DNA from: Panulirus ornatus
Lineage: Eukaryota > Arthropoda > Malacostraca > Decapoda > Palinuridae
Assembly: GCF_036320965.1 (NCBI RefSeq)
Contig: NC_092258.1
Location: forward strand, 964,001 to 1,028,000
Length of the DNA: 64,000 bases
Reading direction: 5' to 3'
Shown: piece by piece, positions 1-13,302 of the stretch
Layout of the letters: every line of letters starts with the position of its first letter
How positions within the stretch are numbered: the stretch's first letter is position 1
Notes under the pieces: model-generated
The model's input: only the letters and a program-made list of their open reading frames with translations
Told to the model about the DNA's origin: nothing
Databases searched by the model: none
Made by a program: the position numbers and the translations under genes

Positions 1-40
1 TTAACGCTACCTCGCTATCGCGGGAAATGGCGAAGTGTGA

Positions 41-48
<8 letters not shown>
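1..48 (+). mobile_element. Unit B repeat, 3' end fragment
   Basis: Matches the last ~48 nt of the ~230-bp interspersed unit seen complete at 7267-7496, 7560-7786 and 54812-55049: the core GCTACCTCGC, then CGCGGGAAATGGCGAA, then an A-run passing into (TA)n. The upstream part lies outside the window. Non-coding. Confidence 0.75.

Positions 49-78
<30 letters not shown>
49..78. repeat. (TA)n microsatellite
   Basis: Perfect TA dinucleotide array joining the A-tail of unit B to the 5' truncation point of the retrotransposon copy that follows. Confidence 0.95.
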
Positions 79-80
<2 letters not shown>

Positions 81-1335
81 TAAATCACATGGGAGGGTAT
101 TGATTGAGAGGGTGAAGGCATGTACAGAGCATCAGATTGGGGAAGAGCAGTGTGGTTTCAGAAGTGGTAGAGGATGTGTGGATCAGGTGTTTGCTTTGAA
201 GAATGTATGTGAGAAATACTTAGAAAAGCAAATGGATTTGTATGTAGCATTTATGGATCTGGAGAAGGCATATGATAGAGATGCTCTGTGGAAGGTATTA
301 AGAATATATGGTGTGGGAGGCAAGTTGTTAGAAGCAGTGAAAAGTTTTTATCAAGGATGTAAGGCATGTGTACGTGTAGGAAGAGAGGAAAGTGATTGGT
401 TCTCAGTGAATGTAGGTTTGCGGCAGGGGTGTCTGATGTCTCCATGGTTGTTTAACTTGTTTATGGATGGGGTTGTTAGGGAGGTGAATGCAAGAGTTTT
501 GGAAAGAGGGGCAAGTATGAAGTCTGTTGTGGATGAGAGAGCTTGGGAAGTGAGTCAGTTGTTGTTCGCTGATGATACAGCGCTGGTGGCTGATTCATGT
601 GAGAAACTGCAGAAGCTGGTGACTGAGTTTGGTAAAGTGTGTGAAAGAAGAAAGTTAAGAGTAAATGTGAATAAGAGCAAGGTTATTAGGTACAGTAGGG
701 TTGAGGGTCAAGTCAATTGGGAGATAAGTTTGAATGGAGAAAAACTGGAGGAAGTAAAGTGTTTTAGATATCTGGGAGTGGATCTGGCAGCGGATGGAAC
801 CATGGAAGCGGAAGTGGATCATAGGGTGGGGGAGGGGGCGAAAATTCTGGGGGCCTTGAAGAATGTGTGGAAGTCGAGAACATTATCTCGGAAAGCAAAA
901 ATGGGTATGTTTGAAGGAATAGTGGTTCCAACAATGTTGTATGGTTGCGAGGCATGGGCTATGGATAGAGTTGTGTGCAGGAGGATGGACGTGCTGGAAA
1001 TGAGATGTTTCAGGACAATGTGTGGTGTGAGGTGGTTTGATCGAGTGAGTAACGTAAGGGTAAGAGAGATGTGTGGAAATAAAAAGAGCGTGGTTGAGAG
1101 AGCAGAAGAGGGTGTTTTGAAGTGGTTTGGGCACATGGAGAGGATGAGTGAGGAAAGATTGACCAAGAGGATATATGTGTCGGAGGTGGAGGGAGTCAGG
1201 AGAAGAGGGAGACCAAATTGGAGGTGGAAAGATGGAGTGAAAAAGATTTTGTGTGATCGGGGCCTGAACATGCAGGAGGGTGAAAGGAGGGCAACGAATA
1301 GAGTGAATTGTAGCGATGTGGTATACCGGGGTTGA
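79..1335 (+). pseudogene. Reverse transcriptase C-terminal part (non-LTR retrotransposon ORF2-like), truncated
   Basis: Open reading frame of a retrotransposon polymerase beginning inside the fingers and running to its natural stop. Visible RT features: GFRSGRG with the following CVDQVFALK; the catalytic-Asp block VAFMDLEKAYDR; the LRQGCLMSPWLFNLF block; the FADD active-site box at 565-576; the RYLGVDL thumb-side block; then a C-terminal region with YGCEAWAM, WFGHMERM and RGRPNWRWKD, as in RTE-type and related elements. The endonuclease and early RT blocks are absent. A 9-nt in-frame deletion after KAYDR removes three residues present in the 5020-7157 copy. The frame is open but the copy is too short to be active. 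The apparent start codons lie in the (TA)n array and have no meaning. Confidence 0.88.
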
Positions 1336-1436
1336 CGTGCTGTCAGTGGATTGAATCAAGGCATGTGAAGCGTCTGGGGTAAACCATGGAAAGCTGTGTA
1401 GGTATGTATATTTGCGTGTGTGGACGTATGTATATA

Positions 1437-1470
1437 CATGTGTATGGGGGGGGGGGGGGGTTGGGCCATT
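1437..1470. repeat. Poly-G tract in retrotransposon 3' UTR
   Basis: Run of about 16 G in the UTR, where sister copies have short GGGTGGG. Probable slippage expansion. Confidence 0.7.
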
Positions 1471-1556
1471 TCTTTCGTCTGTTTCCTTGCGCTACCTCGC
1501 AAGCGCGGGAGACAGCGACAAAGTATAAAAAAAAAAAAAAAAAGAATATATATATA

Positions 1557-1873
1557 TTTATTCTATTTATTATGCTTTGTCGCTGTCTCCCGTGTTAGCA
1601 GGGTAGCGCAAGGAAACAGACGAAAGAATGGCCCAACCCATCCACATATACATGTATATACATACACGTGCACACAAGCACATATACATACCTATACATC
1701 TCAATGTAAACATATATATACACACACAGACATATACATATATACACATGTACATAATTCACACTTTCTCCCCCTATTCATTCCCGTTGCCACCCTGCCA
1801 CACGTGAAATGACAACCCCCTTCTCCCACACATGCGCGAGGTAGCCCTAAGAAAAGACAACAAAGGCCATATT
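1557..1873 (-). mobile_element. Retrotransposon 3'-UTR fragment, minus strand
   Basis: Reverse complement matches the full-length 3' UTR of the copy at 5020-7157, from the first CTACCTCGC motif (6866 region) through the T/G-rich middle (GTGTATATG runs) to the terminal tail CGGGAGACAGCGACAAAG. No coding part is retained. It lies tail-to-tail with the plus-strand copy ending at 1523, so the two tails form an inverted repeat around an A-rich centre near 1543. Confidence 0.85.
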
Positions 1874-3955
1874 CGCTGAATTTACTGAATCTAAAACTCT
1901 GATTAACTTTTCCTGAGCACATTTATCGCCTGGAATTTTTAATGAAACTTTCATACCTAATGTACTTTAAGGTGGATTAATATCCATGGCAAGACTTTTG
2001 CACCATAGCCTATAGAATGGATTTTCCATACTGAAGAGAGCTTCAAATTGCATCAAATAAGGCTTCATTCAACAATTCTGTAAACTAAATGAAAGAGCAG
2101 ACAAAAGTGTATTTAAGAGATATTGCTATTCATTCAATCATATTGAGATAAAGCTCATATCAAATGTTTTGCTTTATATAACAAAGGGAATAAATTCTGA
2201 TATGTACTTTTACATTTGAAATAGTTTTCACTTGGGTTTGGATGGGTTAAAGAGGAAAAAATAGTCTAAAACACAAAACAGGAGCATTTAACCTTTTCAG
2301 TCTATGCTGCATTGAAAATGACTCCTTGTCCAACTGGTTTTTAACAAAACTTTTGTCATTAAAAAAAATCCCTTTATATAGCCAAGGCTACTTACATCCA
2401 ACTCACAAGAGACATTTAAACCTTGGCATGACACTTGAATACTGGTTCATCACTGACATTTATAGTCAATGTTTACCAACAATTCATCACAATAATATCC
2501 TTCACTTTCAAATTCCTCTACTTTGCTTCAAGACTAGATCACTTCATCTCCATATACGCCCAAATATGATGGTTTGCCTTTACCACCATCTTTACAGTAC
2601 ATAAACCTGTTTATGTACACTATGTAGTACGGGCAGGGGTAGGTGCCCAGGTGGGGAAAACACATACCCCGCCATGGTTTTCTCTGAGTAACTGTGCCCT
2701 GTGTATCTTTATGTGGGCTTGTTACAGTTGCATTTTACACATGGCGTCTAAACACTGTTCCAGCCATGAACGGAACTACTAGTTCTTGAAATGAAGGCAG
2801 GAAAATTCAGAATGCATTATGGACAGTGTTAGTTCACAAAATACACATACCATATGTAGTTACGACTGAAAGAGTAAGAAGTTATTCTAAATTTACGTCT
2901 ATTCTAGGGTTACTGACATAAGTATTCATATTTATTATTGTTATGTCTTAATCATTTACTTTACACAAAATTACAAAGTATAAAATAAGGCTACAATACA
3001 TAAGATACGCATTAAGGGGGAATAAAACTAAAAGTGATGCAGAATTATGATGTACTCATCAAAACAGTCTAAATAACCGCAGCTTGTTTAAATGTTGGGG
3101 TAACCTGATAAATTACCAATAATTCTCCAACTCACGTCCCACTGAACTAAAAAAAAAAAAAACTCCAGTAAGTACCAGAAGTCTACATTTAAGTTTTTTC
3201 TAAATTCATAAACTTTAATAATTGAAATCCCTAAACCGGCATTTTTCTATCGCTTTAATAGTATTTGACTCAACACTGCAAGTATATTAGTCGAATTTCC
3301 TGACAATATACTAAGATCGAAACCATTAGTAACAACTCTCACACCATCAACATCACAGTAATTGATATCTCAAAACAAAGATCCTAAGGAATTACTATGG
3401 AAGTCAGACATTCGTTCTAATCTTCAAATAATTTAATCGAGAACGATCCCACATTTACCTACATTCAAAAATCTATAGAATCGAGCCTGATCACGCCATT
3501 AAATGTACCTTATATATACATACGTGTGTACAGTCATCAAACCCATTTGCTATGAACGTACCTTGCAAAGTTACTGAACTGGAAACCAGTATGACTATCC
3601 TCTAACACCTCCATAATATCAAACTGGCGTCAACACAAATTCCAACGAAAATGTACTGCCAAGCGAGGATGACGATGATGACCAACCCTGTCGGGGGCCG
3701 GATTCTTACCTCCGCCTTCATGCAATCCTGAATTTTACCCTGTATGAACTAAAACATCAAATGTTTCAGAATTTTTATTGAAAAAAAATATAAAGTTATA
3801 ATATTACAGATAATAATAAATCAAATAGATTTATATGCAATCAGAAACAATTTCACTAATCTCCCATTGGTCTATAAACTATTATTATTCAACTCGTAGT
3901 TAATTGTTTGGCTGAAAAATAATTTCATCGACTTCATTTACAAACATTATATATA
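1874..3955. other. Intergenic, AT-rich; nothing supported
   Basis: No ORF with recognisable protein character, no repeat with a partner in the window and no tRNA. One GTAAGA donor-like site on the minus strand near 3707 follows an ATG-AAG-GCG-GAG, but no matching exon could be found. Confidence 0.6.
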
Positions 3956-4631
3956 TATTTTCTTTTTTTTTGCTTTGTCGCTGTCTCCCGCGTTTGCGAG
4001 GTAGCGCAAGGAAACAGACGAAAGAAATGGCCCAACCCACCCCTATACACATGTATATACATACACGTCCACACACGCAAATATACATATCTACACAGCT
4101 TTCCATGGTTTACCCCAGACGCTTCACATTCCCTGATTCAATCCACTGACAGCACGTCAACCCCGGTATACCACATCGATCCAATTCACTCTATTCCTTG
4201 CCCTCCTTTCACCCTCCTGCATGTTCAGGCCCCGATCACACAAAATCTTTTTCACTCCATCTTTCCACCTCCAATTTGGTCTCCCACTTCTCCTCGTTCC
4301 CTCCACCTCCGACACATATATCCTCTTGGTCAATCTTTCCTCACTCATTCTCTCCACGTGCCCAAACCATTTCAAAACACCCTCTTCTGCTCTCTCAACC
4401 ACGCTCTTTTTATTTCCACACATCTCTCTTACCCTTACGTTACTTACTCGATCAAACCACCTCACACCACACATTGTCCTCAAACATCTTATTTCCAGCA
4501 CATCCATCCTCCTGCGCACAACTGTATCCATAGCCCACGCCTCGCAACCATACAAAATTGTTGGAACCACTATTCCTTCAAACATACCCATTTTTGCTTC
4601 CCGAGATAATGTTCTCGACTTCCACACATGC

Positions 4632-4632
<1 letters not shown>
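3956..4632 (-). mobile_element. 5'-truncated non-LTR retrotransposon copy (L3-copy)
   Basis: Minus-strand copy running from the thumb/C-terminal region of the RT protein (LSREAKMGMFEGIVVPT, YGCEAWAMD, RGRPNWRWKD) to its stop at 4157-4159, then a short 3' UTR with the same internal deletion as 79-1523, the conserved tail and an A-run at 3963-3970. The 5' end abuts a (TA)n array at 4634. The coding part is 156 codons, open, and lacks all catalytic RT blocks. Confidence 0.88.

Positions 4633-4633
<1 letters not shown>

Positions 4634-4696
<63 letters not shown>
4634..4696. repeat. (TA)n microsatellite
   Basis: Perfect TA array between the 5' truncation of the minus-strand retrotransposon and the 3' tail of unit B. 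Confidence 0.95.
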
Positions 4697-4697
<1 letters not shown>

Positions 4698-4934
4698 TTC
4701 TTTTTCTTTCAAACTATTCGCCATTTCCCGCGTTAGCGAGGTAGCGTTAAGAACAGAGGACTGGGCCTTGGAGGGAATATCCTCACCTGGCCCCCTTCTC
4801 TGTTCCTTGTTTTGGAAAATTAAAAAAAAAACGAGAGGGGAAGATTTCCAGCCCCCCGCTCCCTCCCCTTTTAGTCGCCTTCCACGACACGCAGGGAATA
4901 CGTGGGAAGTATTCTTTCTCCCCTATCCCCAGGG

Positions 4935-4936
<2 letters not shown>
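4697..4936 (-). mobile_element. Unit B repeat, near-complete copy
   Basis: Minus-strand copy. In its own orientation: CCCTGGGGATAGGGGAGAAA at the 5' end, AATACTTCCCACGTATTCCC, GGCGACTAAAAGGG, GGGGCTGGAAATC, a T/A run near 4822-4832, GGAACAGAG, GGCCAGGTGAGGATATTCCC, AACGCTACCTCGCTAACGCG, GGAAATGGCGAATAGT, then an A-rich tail and (TA)n. It has no ORF. Size and tail are SINE-like. Confidence 0.85.
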
Positions 4937-5013
<77 letters not shown>

Positions 5014-5018
5014 TATAT
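4937..5018. repeat. (TA)n microsatellite
   Basis: TA array joining the 5' end of unit B to the 5' truncation of the plus-strand retrotransposon copy. Confidence 0.95.
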
Positions 5019-5019
5019 G

Positions 5020-7157
5020 GGCGCCAGTGAAGGGCGCAAATGGGGAGGTGATAACAAGTAGTGGTGATGTGAGAAGATGGAGTGAGTATCTTGAAGGTTT
5101 GTTGAATGTGTTTGATGATAGAGTGGCAGATATAGGGTGTTTTGGTCGAGGTGGTGTGCAAAGTGAGAGGGTTAGGGAAAATGATTTGGTAAACAGAGAA
5201 GAGGTAGTAAAAGCTTTGCGGAAGATGAAAGCCGGCAAGGCAGCAGGTTTGGATGGTATTGCAGTGGAATTTATTAAAAAAGGGGGGTGACTGTATTGTT
5301 GACTGGTTGGTAAGGTTATTTAATGTATGTATGACTCATGGTGAGGTGCCTGAGGATTGGCGGAATGCTTGCATAGTGCCATTGTACAAAGGCAAAGGGG
5401 ATAAGAGTGAGTGCTCAAATAACAGAGGTATAAGTTTGTTGAGTATTCCTGGTGAATTATATGGGAGGGTATTGATTGAGAGGGTGAAGGCATGTACAGA
5501 GCATCAGATTGGGGAAGAGCAGTGTGGTTTCAGAAGTGGTAGAGATGTGTGGATCAGGTGTTTGCTTTGAAGAATGTATGTGAGAAATACTTAGAAAAGC
5601 AAATGGATTTGTATGTAGCATTTATGGAACTGGAGAAGGCATATGATAGAGTTGATAGAGATGCTCTGTGGAAGGTATTAAGAATATATGGTGTGGGAGG
5701 CAAGTTGTTAGAAGCAGTGAAAAGCTTTTATCGAGGATGTAAGGCATGTGTACGTGTAGGAAGAAAGGAAAGTGATTGGTTCTCAGTGAATGTAGGTTTG
5801 CGGCAGGGGTGTGTGATGTCTCCATGGTTGTTTAATTTGTTTATGGATGGGGTTGTTAGGGAGGTGAATGCAAGAGTTTTGGAAAGAGGGGCAAGTATGA
5901 AGTCTGTTGTGGATGAGAGAGCTTGGGAAGTGAGTCAGTTGTTGTTCGCTGATGATACCGCGCTGGTGGCTGATTCATGTGAGAAACTGCAGAAGCTGGT
6001 GACTGAGTTTGGTAAAGTGTGTGAAAGAAGAAAGTTAAGAGTAAATGTGAATAAGAGCAGGGTTATTAGGTACAGTAGGGTTGAGGGTCAAGTCAATTGG
6101 GAGGTGAGTTTGAATGGAGAAAAACTGGAGGAAGTAAAGTGTTTTAGATATCTGGGAGTGGATCTGGCAGCGGATGGAACCATGGAAGCGGAAGTGAATC
6201 ATAGGGTGGGGGAGGGGGCGAAAATCCTGGGAGCCTTGAAGAATGTGTGGAAGTCGAGAACATTATCTCGGGAAGCAAAAATGGGTATATTTGAAGGAAT
6301 AGTGGTTCCAACAATGTTGTATGGTTGCGAGGCGTGGGCTATGGATACAGTTGTGCGCAGGAGGTTGGATGTGCTGGAAATGAGATGTTTGAGGAAAATG
6401 TGTGGTGTGAGGTGGTTTGATCGAGTAAGTAATGTAAGGGTAAGAGAGATGTGAGGAAATAAAAAGAGCGTGGTTGAGAGAGCAGAAGAGGGTGTTTTGA
6501 AATGGTTTGGGCACGTGGAGAGAATGAGTGAGGAAAGATTGACCAAGAGGATATATGTGTCGGAGGTGGAGGGAACGAGGAGAAGTGGGAGACCAAATTG
6601 GAGGTGGAAAGATGGAGTGAAAATGATTTTGTGTGATCGGGGCCTGAACATGCAGGAGGGTGAAAGGAGGGCAAGGAATAGAGTGAATTGGATCGATGTG
6701 GTATACCGGGGTTGACGTGCTGTCAGTGGATTGAAGAGTCTGGGGTAAATCATGGAAAGTTGTGTGGGGCCTGGATGTGGAAAGGGAGCTGTGGTTTCAG
6801 GCATTATTGCGTGGCAGCTAGAGACTGAGTGTGAACGAATGGGGCCTTTGTTGTCTTTTCCTAGTGCTACCTCGCACACATGAGGGGGGAGGGGGAAGGT
6901 ATTCCATGTGTGGCGAGGTGGCGATGGGAGTGAATGGGGGCAGACAGTGTGAATTGTGTGCATGGGTATATATGTATGTGTCTGTGTATGTATATATATG
7001 TGTACATTGAGATGTATAGGTATGTATATTTGCGTGTGTGGACGTGTATGTGTATACATTGTGTATGGGGGTGGGTTGGGCCATTTCTTTCGTCTGTTTC
7101 CTTGCGATACCTCGCAAACGCGGGAGACAGCGACAAAGCAAAATAAATAAATAAATA
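5020..7157 (+). mobile_element. Non-LTR retrotransposon copy with complete 3' UTR (L2-copy, longest in window)
   Basis: Longest copy of the family. It begins in the linker before the RT domain and includes all RT blocks, the C-terminal region and a full ~425-nt 3' UTR. The UTR carries two versions of a motif around CTACCTCGC, one near 6866-6885 and one at the extreme 3' end (7098-7137), followed by (AAAT)n and (TA)n. The endonuclease domain is missing, so the copy is 5'-truncated. Coding disruptions are described in the pseudogene entry. Confidence 0.9.
5027..6715 (+). pseudogene. Reverse transcriptase, broken by two frameshifts and a nonsense codon
   Basis: Non-LTR retrotransposon polymerase read in three pieces. 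5027-5290 carries the linker and MKAGKAAGLDGIAVEF, the start of the RT fingers. A frameshift at the G-run near 5281-5287 leads into 5253-5570 (WRNACIVPLYKGKGDKSEC, NNRGISLLS). A one-base loss near 5542, where the first copy has GAGGATGTG and this one GAGATGTG, moves the frame to 5549-6454, which includes LEKAYDRVDRDALWKV, LRQGCVMSPWLFNLF and the FADD active-site box at 5945-5956. A TGA at 6452-6454 replaces the TGT of the first copy. The frame then continues to the natural stop at 6713-6715. Not functional. Confidence 0.88.
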
Positions 7158-7159
7158 AA

Positions 7160-7172
7160 TATAAATATATAT

Positions 7173-7266
<94 letters not shown>
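7160..7266. repeat. (AAAT)n/(TA)n array
   Basis: Tail of the retrotransposon passing from AAAT repeats into a long TA array that ends at unit B. Confidence 0.93.
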
Positions 7267-7269
<3 letters not shown>

Positions 7270-7487
7270 GGGAGAAAGAATACTTCCCACGTATTCCCTG
7301 CGTATCGTAGAAGGCGACTAAAAGGGAAGGGAGCGGGAGGCTGGAAATCCTCCCCTCATTTTTTTTTTTTCTTCCAAAAGAAGAAACAGAGAAAGGGGCC
7401 AGGTGAGGATATTCCCTCAAAGGCCCAGTCCTCATCCTCTGTTCTTAACGCTACCTCGCTAATGCGGGAAATGGCGATTAGTATAAA

Positions 7488-7496
<9 letters not shown>
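7267..7496 (+). mobile_element. Unit B repeat, near-complete copy
   Basis: Plus-strand copy beginning within AGGGGAGAAAG and ending GGCGATTAGTATAAAAAA before (TA)n. It contains a T-run at 7361-7371 followed by TTCCAAAAGAAG. Same internal order as at 4697-4936. Confidence 0.85.

Positions 7497-7559
<63 letters not shown>
7497..7559. repeat. (TA)n microsatellite
   Basis: Perfect TA array between two direct copies of unit B. Confidence 0.95.
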
Positions 7560-9887
<2,328 letters not shown>

Positions 9888-10948
9888 TATTCGGTATTGA
9901 AGTATCCTGGGAAGGTCTAGTTTCATGTTTGGATGAGGATTCTGTATTTCCTACATTCATACTTAGATATTCCCCTAAGGGCCTTTCACACGCCTAATTT
10001 TTCACTCAATTTCAACCGTACAGTTATGACTGCCCAGTTAATTTTCCTACCATACGTTTAGGTTAACTTTGCAGTCTTAGTCTACATACTTAAAACTGAG
10101 TTGAAAAACTTATTGTGTGTAGCAGCCCTTAAATACTTCAGCTGCATCCATCGTAAACATTATACCAATATTGGTTAATGAGAGTTAGTTACTTGTACAG
10201 CTCTCCACACTGGTGTAGATTAAACACCTGAGGAGGAGTTGTTTGTATTATCTCACACAAAACCTACACTTGTTACATGATATCCTATAGTCTAAAGACC
10301 CTCATGTTAACCTGAAGGTTACTGCCCTGCGCCCTCTGACCATCAGCCGGCTTGTGCCGAATCTTCGCTGATCAAGATGCTGACACTGCCCGTTAGCTGG
10401 CTTGATGTTTAGCATTAGTAGACCAAGGTGCTGACACTGAGCCCCATCGCTTGATACGGAAATCAGAAGCTCCTCCAGCCCTAGACCTGCACCATACAGC
10501 CAGCTCATGGTGCTATATGACATTTTCCTTTCTGTCATTTCAACTTTAACACGAGAGTACAACCCTTGAGCACAACTATAGAACTCCCGGTATGATTCCA
10601 TGCCCTCTGACCTGACTCCTGACATTTCAGGTCAAAGGTTACATCATTATACCCAAAGCTCGTATCGACGTCTTTGGAAATTTTAAAAGGGTAATTGACT
10701 GATACTTCAGTAGAATCTAACTGCTTCATTTTCCCTGTGATTACTTAATAATTACCTTTAGAATTGCAGTGATGAAAGCTGTGTTATCTGCATTATCATC
10801 TCACAAGATGTTGTGGAGCTGTGGTGTGTGACGAGGGATGATCTATACAAAGAGTTCCTTCCACTCGATCTTGTCATTTCGTATTTTTCATCGAAACAAT
10901 CTAAATTGAGTTCCAGCAGAGAATTCCTCAAATACGTACAGTAACAAG

Positions 10949-10949
<1 letters not shown>

Positions 10950-10992
<43 letters not shown>
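10950..10992. repeat. (GT)n microsatellite
   Basis: Perfect GT array of about 21 units. Confidence 0.95.
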
Positions 10993-10994
<2 letters not shown>

Positions 10995-11271
10995 TTATTC
11001 CTATGTCCTTGGTATGAACGGTGATACCTGTTTCTACAGTAGAGAGTGCTAGACTTGTACGTGTGCGTATGTATGAATGTATGTTTGCTGATACCCACAA
11101 GGAAAAATAAAACATGAAAAGTACCCAGTGCATCATCAGGGGAGACTAGTTTTCCCTGAAGAGGTAAAAGTGGAAAGTGCACTCCGGACTTATCGTGATT
11201 CATTTTTCCTCGTGCTTGTTAGCAAATACTTAAACGACGCGCATCACTATGACCCTATTGCAGCATTAATT

Positions 11272-11400
11272 TAAGTATGTATGTATGTAGTTATGTATGT
11301 ATATGTATGTATGTAATTATGTATGTATATGTATTTATGTAATTATGTATGTATATGTATGTATGTATGTAATTCTGTATGCATATGTATGTATGTATGA
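11272..11400. repeat. (ATGT)n-type minisatellite
   Basis: Higher-order array of TATGTATG blocks interspersed with TAATTATG and TATATG. Confidence 0.85.
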
Positions 11401-11916
11401 TTCAATGATTAGCAAGTGCATGTTCTTGGTCACTCTCCATGTTGCCGCTTCAGTGCACTACAAGTTGTTATTGACCTACTGAAAGTTATGTGTGTCCCAG
11501 ACCCAACACACTCCCCAGGCCAAACAAAGATATTCATATATTGTCCCGGGTATCTCAGAGACGGTAAAAGTTTTGTGAAGTGGGGAAGCATCTGATGTGT
11601 CCTCCATCTGCACAACTTTTTGTCCTTTCATATCCCTGAGGACGGATCACAAAACTCTTTGCCGCAGTGACTTTACTTTCTTATAATGTCCTTGGGAAAT
11701 TCTGGTAGATATCTTTATGGTCGTGTGCACCTTGTTGCTTTTCAATTAATGTTATTTGTAGTGAAAGTGTACATATTTCCTGGAGATGAATTACTCAAAC
11801 TGATGAATTTGGTGCTCCGAGGTGTGGCACAACGCCCAAGAATTTGTCTATATTATTTTACGAAGAAACGTAACGTTTCCTTTGTATTTCTTTACAATTG
11901 CTGTCGAACAATGATC

Positions 11917-11918
<2 letters not shown>

Positions 11919-11958
<40 letters not shown>
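11919..11958. repeat. (GT)n microsatellite
   Basis: Perfect GT array of about 20 units. Confidence 0.95.
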
Positions 11959-11963
<5 letters not shown>

Positions 11964-12887
11964 GATTCTTCGGGTCCACGCCTGGCATGGGCTCTTGTCA
12001 AGAGAGGTGCTCTTGGAATGCCATTACGCACAGATCAAGTTTGTATCTGTTGAATGGATGGGCGATTTTATGTGGATGTGTGTGTAGGATGTGTGTTGAT
12101 TAGAGGGAAAAGTACTGGAAGCTGAAGAATCTTTACGGAGCTTGTTGAAAGGATCTCTCTTATTTCGAGACAGAGAAAACTTAAAGAATATTTGGTACCC
12201 TCAGAGATAAAATGAACATAACGATCGCATGTATATGTTCACTGTACGTATATACGTAAAAGTTAAGTAAACATCTTACTTGTTACGTTTAAAGTGTGTG
12301 ACCATTTGTGGTGAAAACAGTGATTTGGTGTAACCAAAAAACTTATTCGGTTATACATTATACAGATTTAGATAGGTATTAATGGAGTAAAAAATTCTAG
12401 ACTGAAATCTTTGCTTCTTAAAATTGGTATTGTGCAAACTGTTCTGCGAATTGCATGAGTAAGAGATGCGAAGAGGGAACTGGGTTTCCCGTTACTTGTT
12501 TTGACATCTGCACCAGTCGAAAACGTTCTGAAATTAGTCATAACGCTGAATTTAGTGAACAGACTTCATCTTTGAAAGAAATTTAGCAATGCAGCCGTTC
12601 AGTCTTCACGGCCATAAACGAAAGGAAGAAAAATAAGCACATTGGTGCAATTTACAAACCACAATAACAGGTTAATGCGACAACAATTAATAGGCTATAT
12701 CTAGTCACTGGAGCCAAACTAAGTGTGCTGCACGTGAAGAATACGTATGTGGGAAATAATCTTGTGCTCAAACGAATTCATTGCCAACGTTTGTTAACAC
12801 GTTACTCATTCGAAACTTCCGGAAATATTTATTACGTCACCTCTGGCAACTCACACATACTAAACGTCTGGCAGTGGCGTCTAGCCG

Positions 12888-12893
12888 TCAGTT
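12888..12893 (+). promoter_or_regulatory. Possible arthropod initiator (TCAGTT)
   Basis: TCAGTT matches the arthropod Inr core and lies about 90 nt before a strong splice donor, where a first exon of the gene at 13303-14106 would begin. No convincing TATA box or DPE was seen. Such a short motif occurs often by chance. Confidence 0.2.
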
Positions 12894-12981
12894 CAAGCTC
12901 GGCTGCCGCAAGGTTAGCAGAAGATAAATGTTGCCAGTGGTCTTTGTTAAAACAGTTTTGAAGATATATTTCTAGTTACAA

Positions 12982-13147
12982 GTAAGTATTTTTGTGTGTA
13001 TAGTGGAAGTTGTCTAAGTTGCAAACAGTTTCCATAATAAGAATTGTGATTATCGAATTTTAGACTTGAAACATTTGAAAAGAGCCTAATAATGTATTTA
13101 TTAATAGGCATGTAAACATTTACATTGAACCAACATTTTTCTTATAG
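12982..13147 (+). other. Candidate 5'-UTR intron (166 bp)
   Basis: Donor GTAAGTATT at 12982 is a near-perfect consensus. The acceptor TTTTTCTTATAG ends at 13147 with a short pyrimidine tract. Removing it joins a 5' leader to the exon that carries the ORF starting at 13303. The new exon opens with a proline-rich frame (YYQPYPPPPPSSPSPP) that stops at 13277-13279, so either it is leader or the annotated protein has a second reading frame upstream. Confidence 0.55.
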
Positions 13148-13302
13148 ATTCAAGGATTGTACTATCAACCCTACCCCCCCCCACCCTCCTCCCCATCACC
13201 TCCTGTGCAAGAATCGCCACAAGAGGAAGGACCTTACAACACAAGACCCGTTGAAGCTTCCTTGTTTGACATTAAGTGAAACAAGACAGGTCATCAGCCG
13301 GA

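Larger units (their letters stand above)
79..1523 (+). mobile_element. 5'-truncated non-LTR retrotransposon copy (L1-copy)
   Basis: Shares more than 95% of visible positions with the copy at 5020-7157 over the RT and C-terminal region. It starts inside the RT domain directly at a (TA)n array, keeps the stop codon at 1333-1335, then has a short 3' UTR ending in the conserved tail (GGCCATTTCTTTCGTCTG, TACCTCGCAAGCGCGGG, GACAGCGACAAAG) and an A-run. Compared with 6716-7140, about 250 nt of the 3' UTR is missing: the join lies near 1397, after AAGCTGTGT. The same join is present in the minus-strand copy at 3956-4632. Length and C-terminal make-up are RTE-like in my judgement; the clade is not proven. 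Confidence 0.9.

Noticed and set aside
819..1359. Minus-strand ORFs opposite the retrotransposon RT (and their equivalents at 4198-4736, 6199-7290, 29752-30256)
   Set aside because: Antisense shadows of RT coding sequence and UTR; they recur wherever the element does and have no independent features.
3690..3730. Minus-strand ATG-AAG-GCG-GAG followed by GTAAGA as a first coding exon
   Set aside because: A four-codon exon with no downstream partner found; a single donor-like site is expected by chance.
4697..4936. TAGCGAGGTAGCG in unit B as a tRNA-type A box
   Set aside because: Only a partial match to the A-box consensus and no B box at the right distance; kept as a test idea, not annotated.
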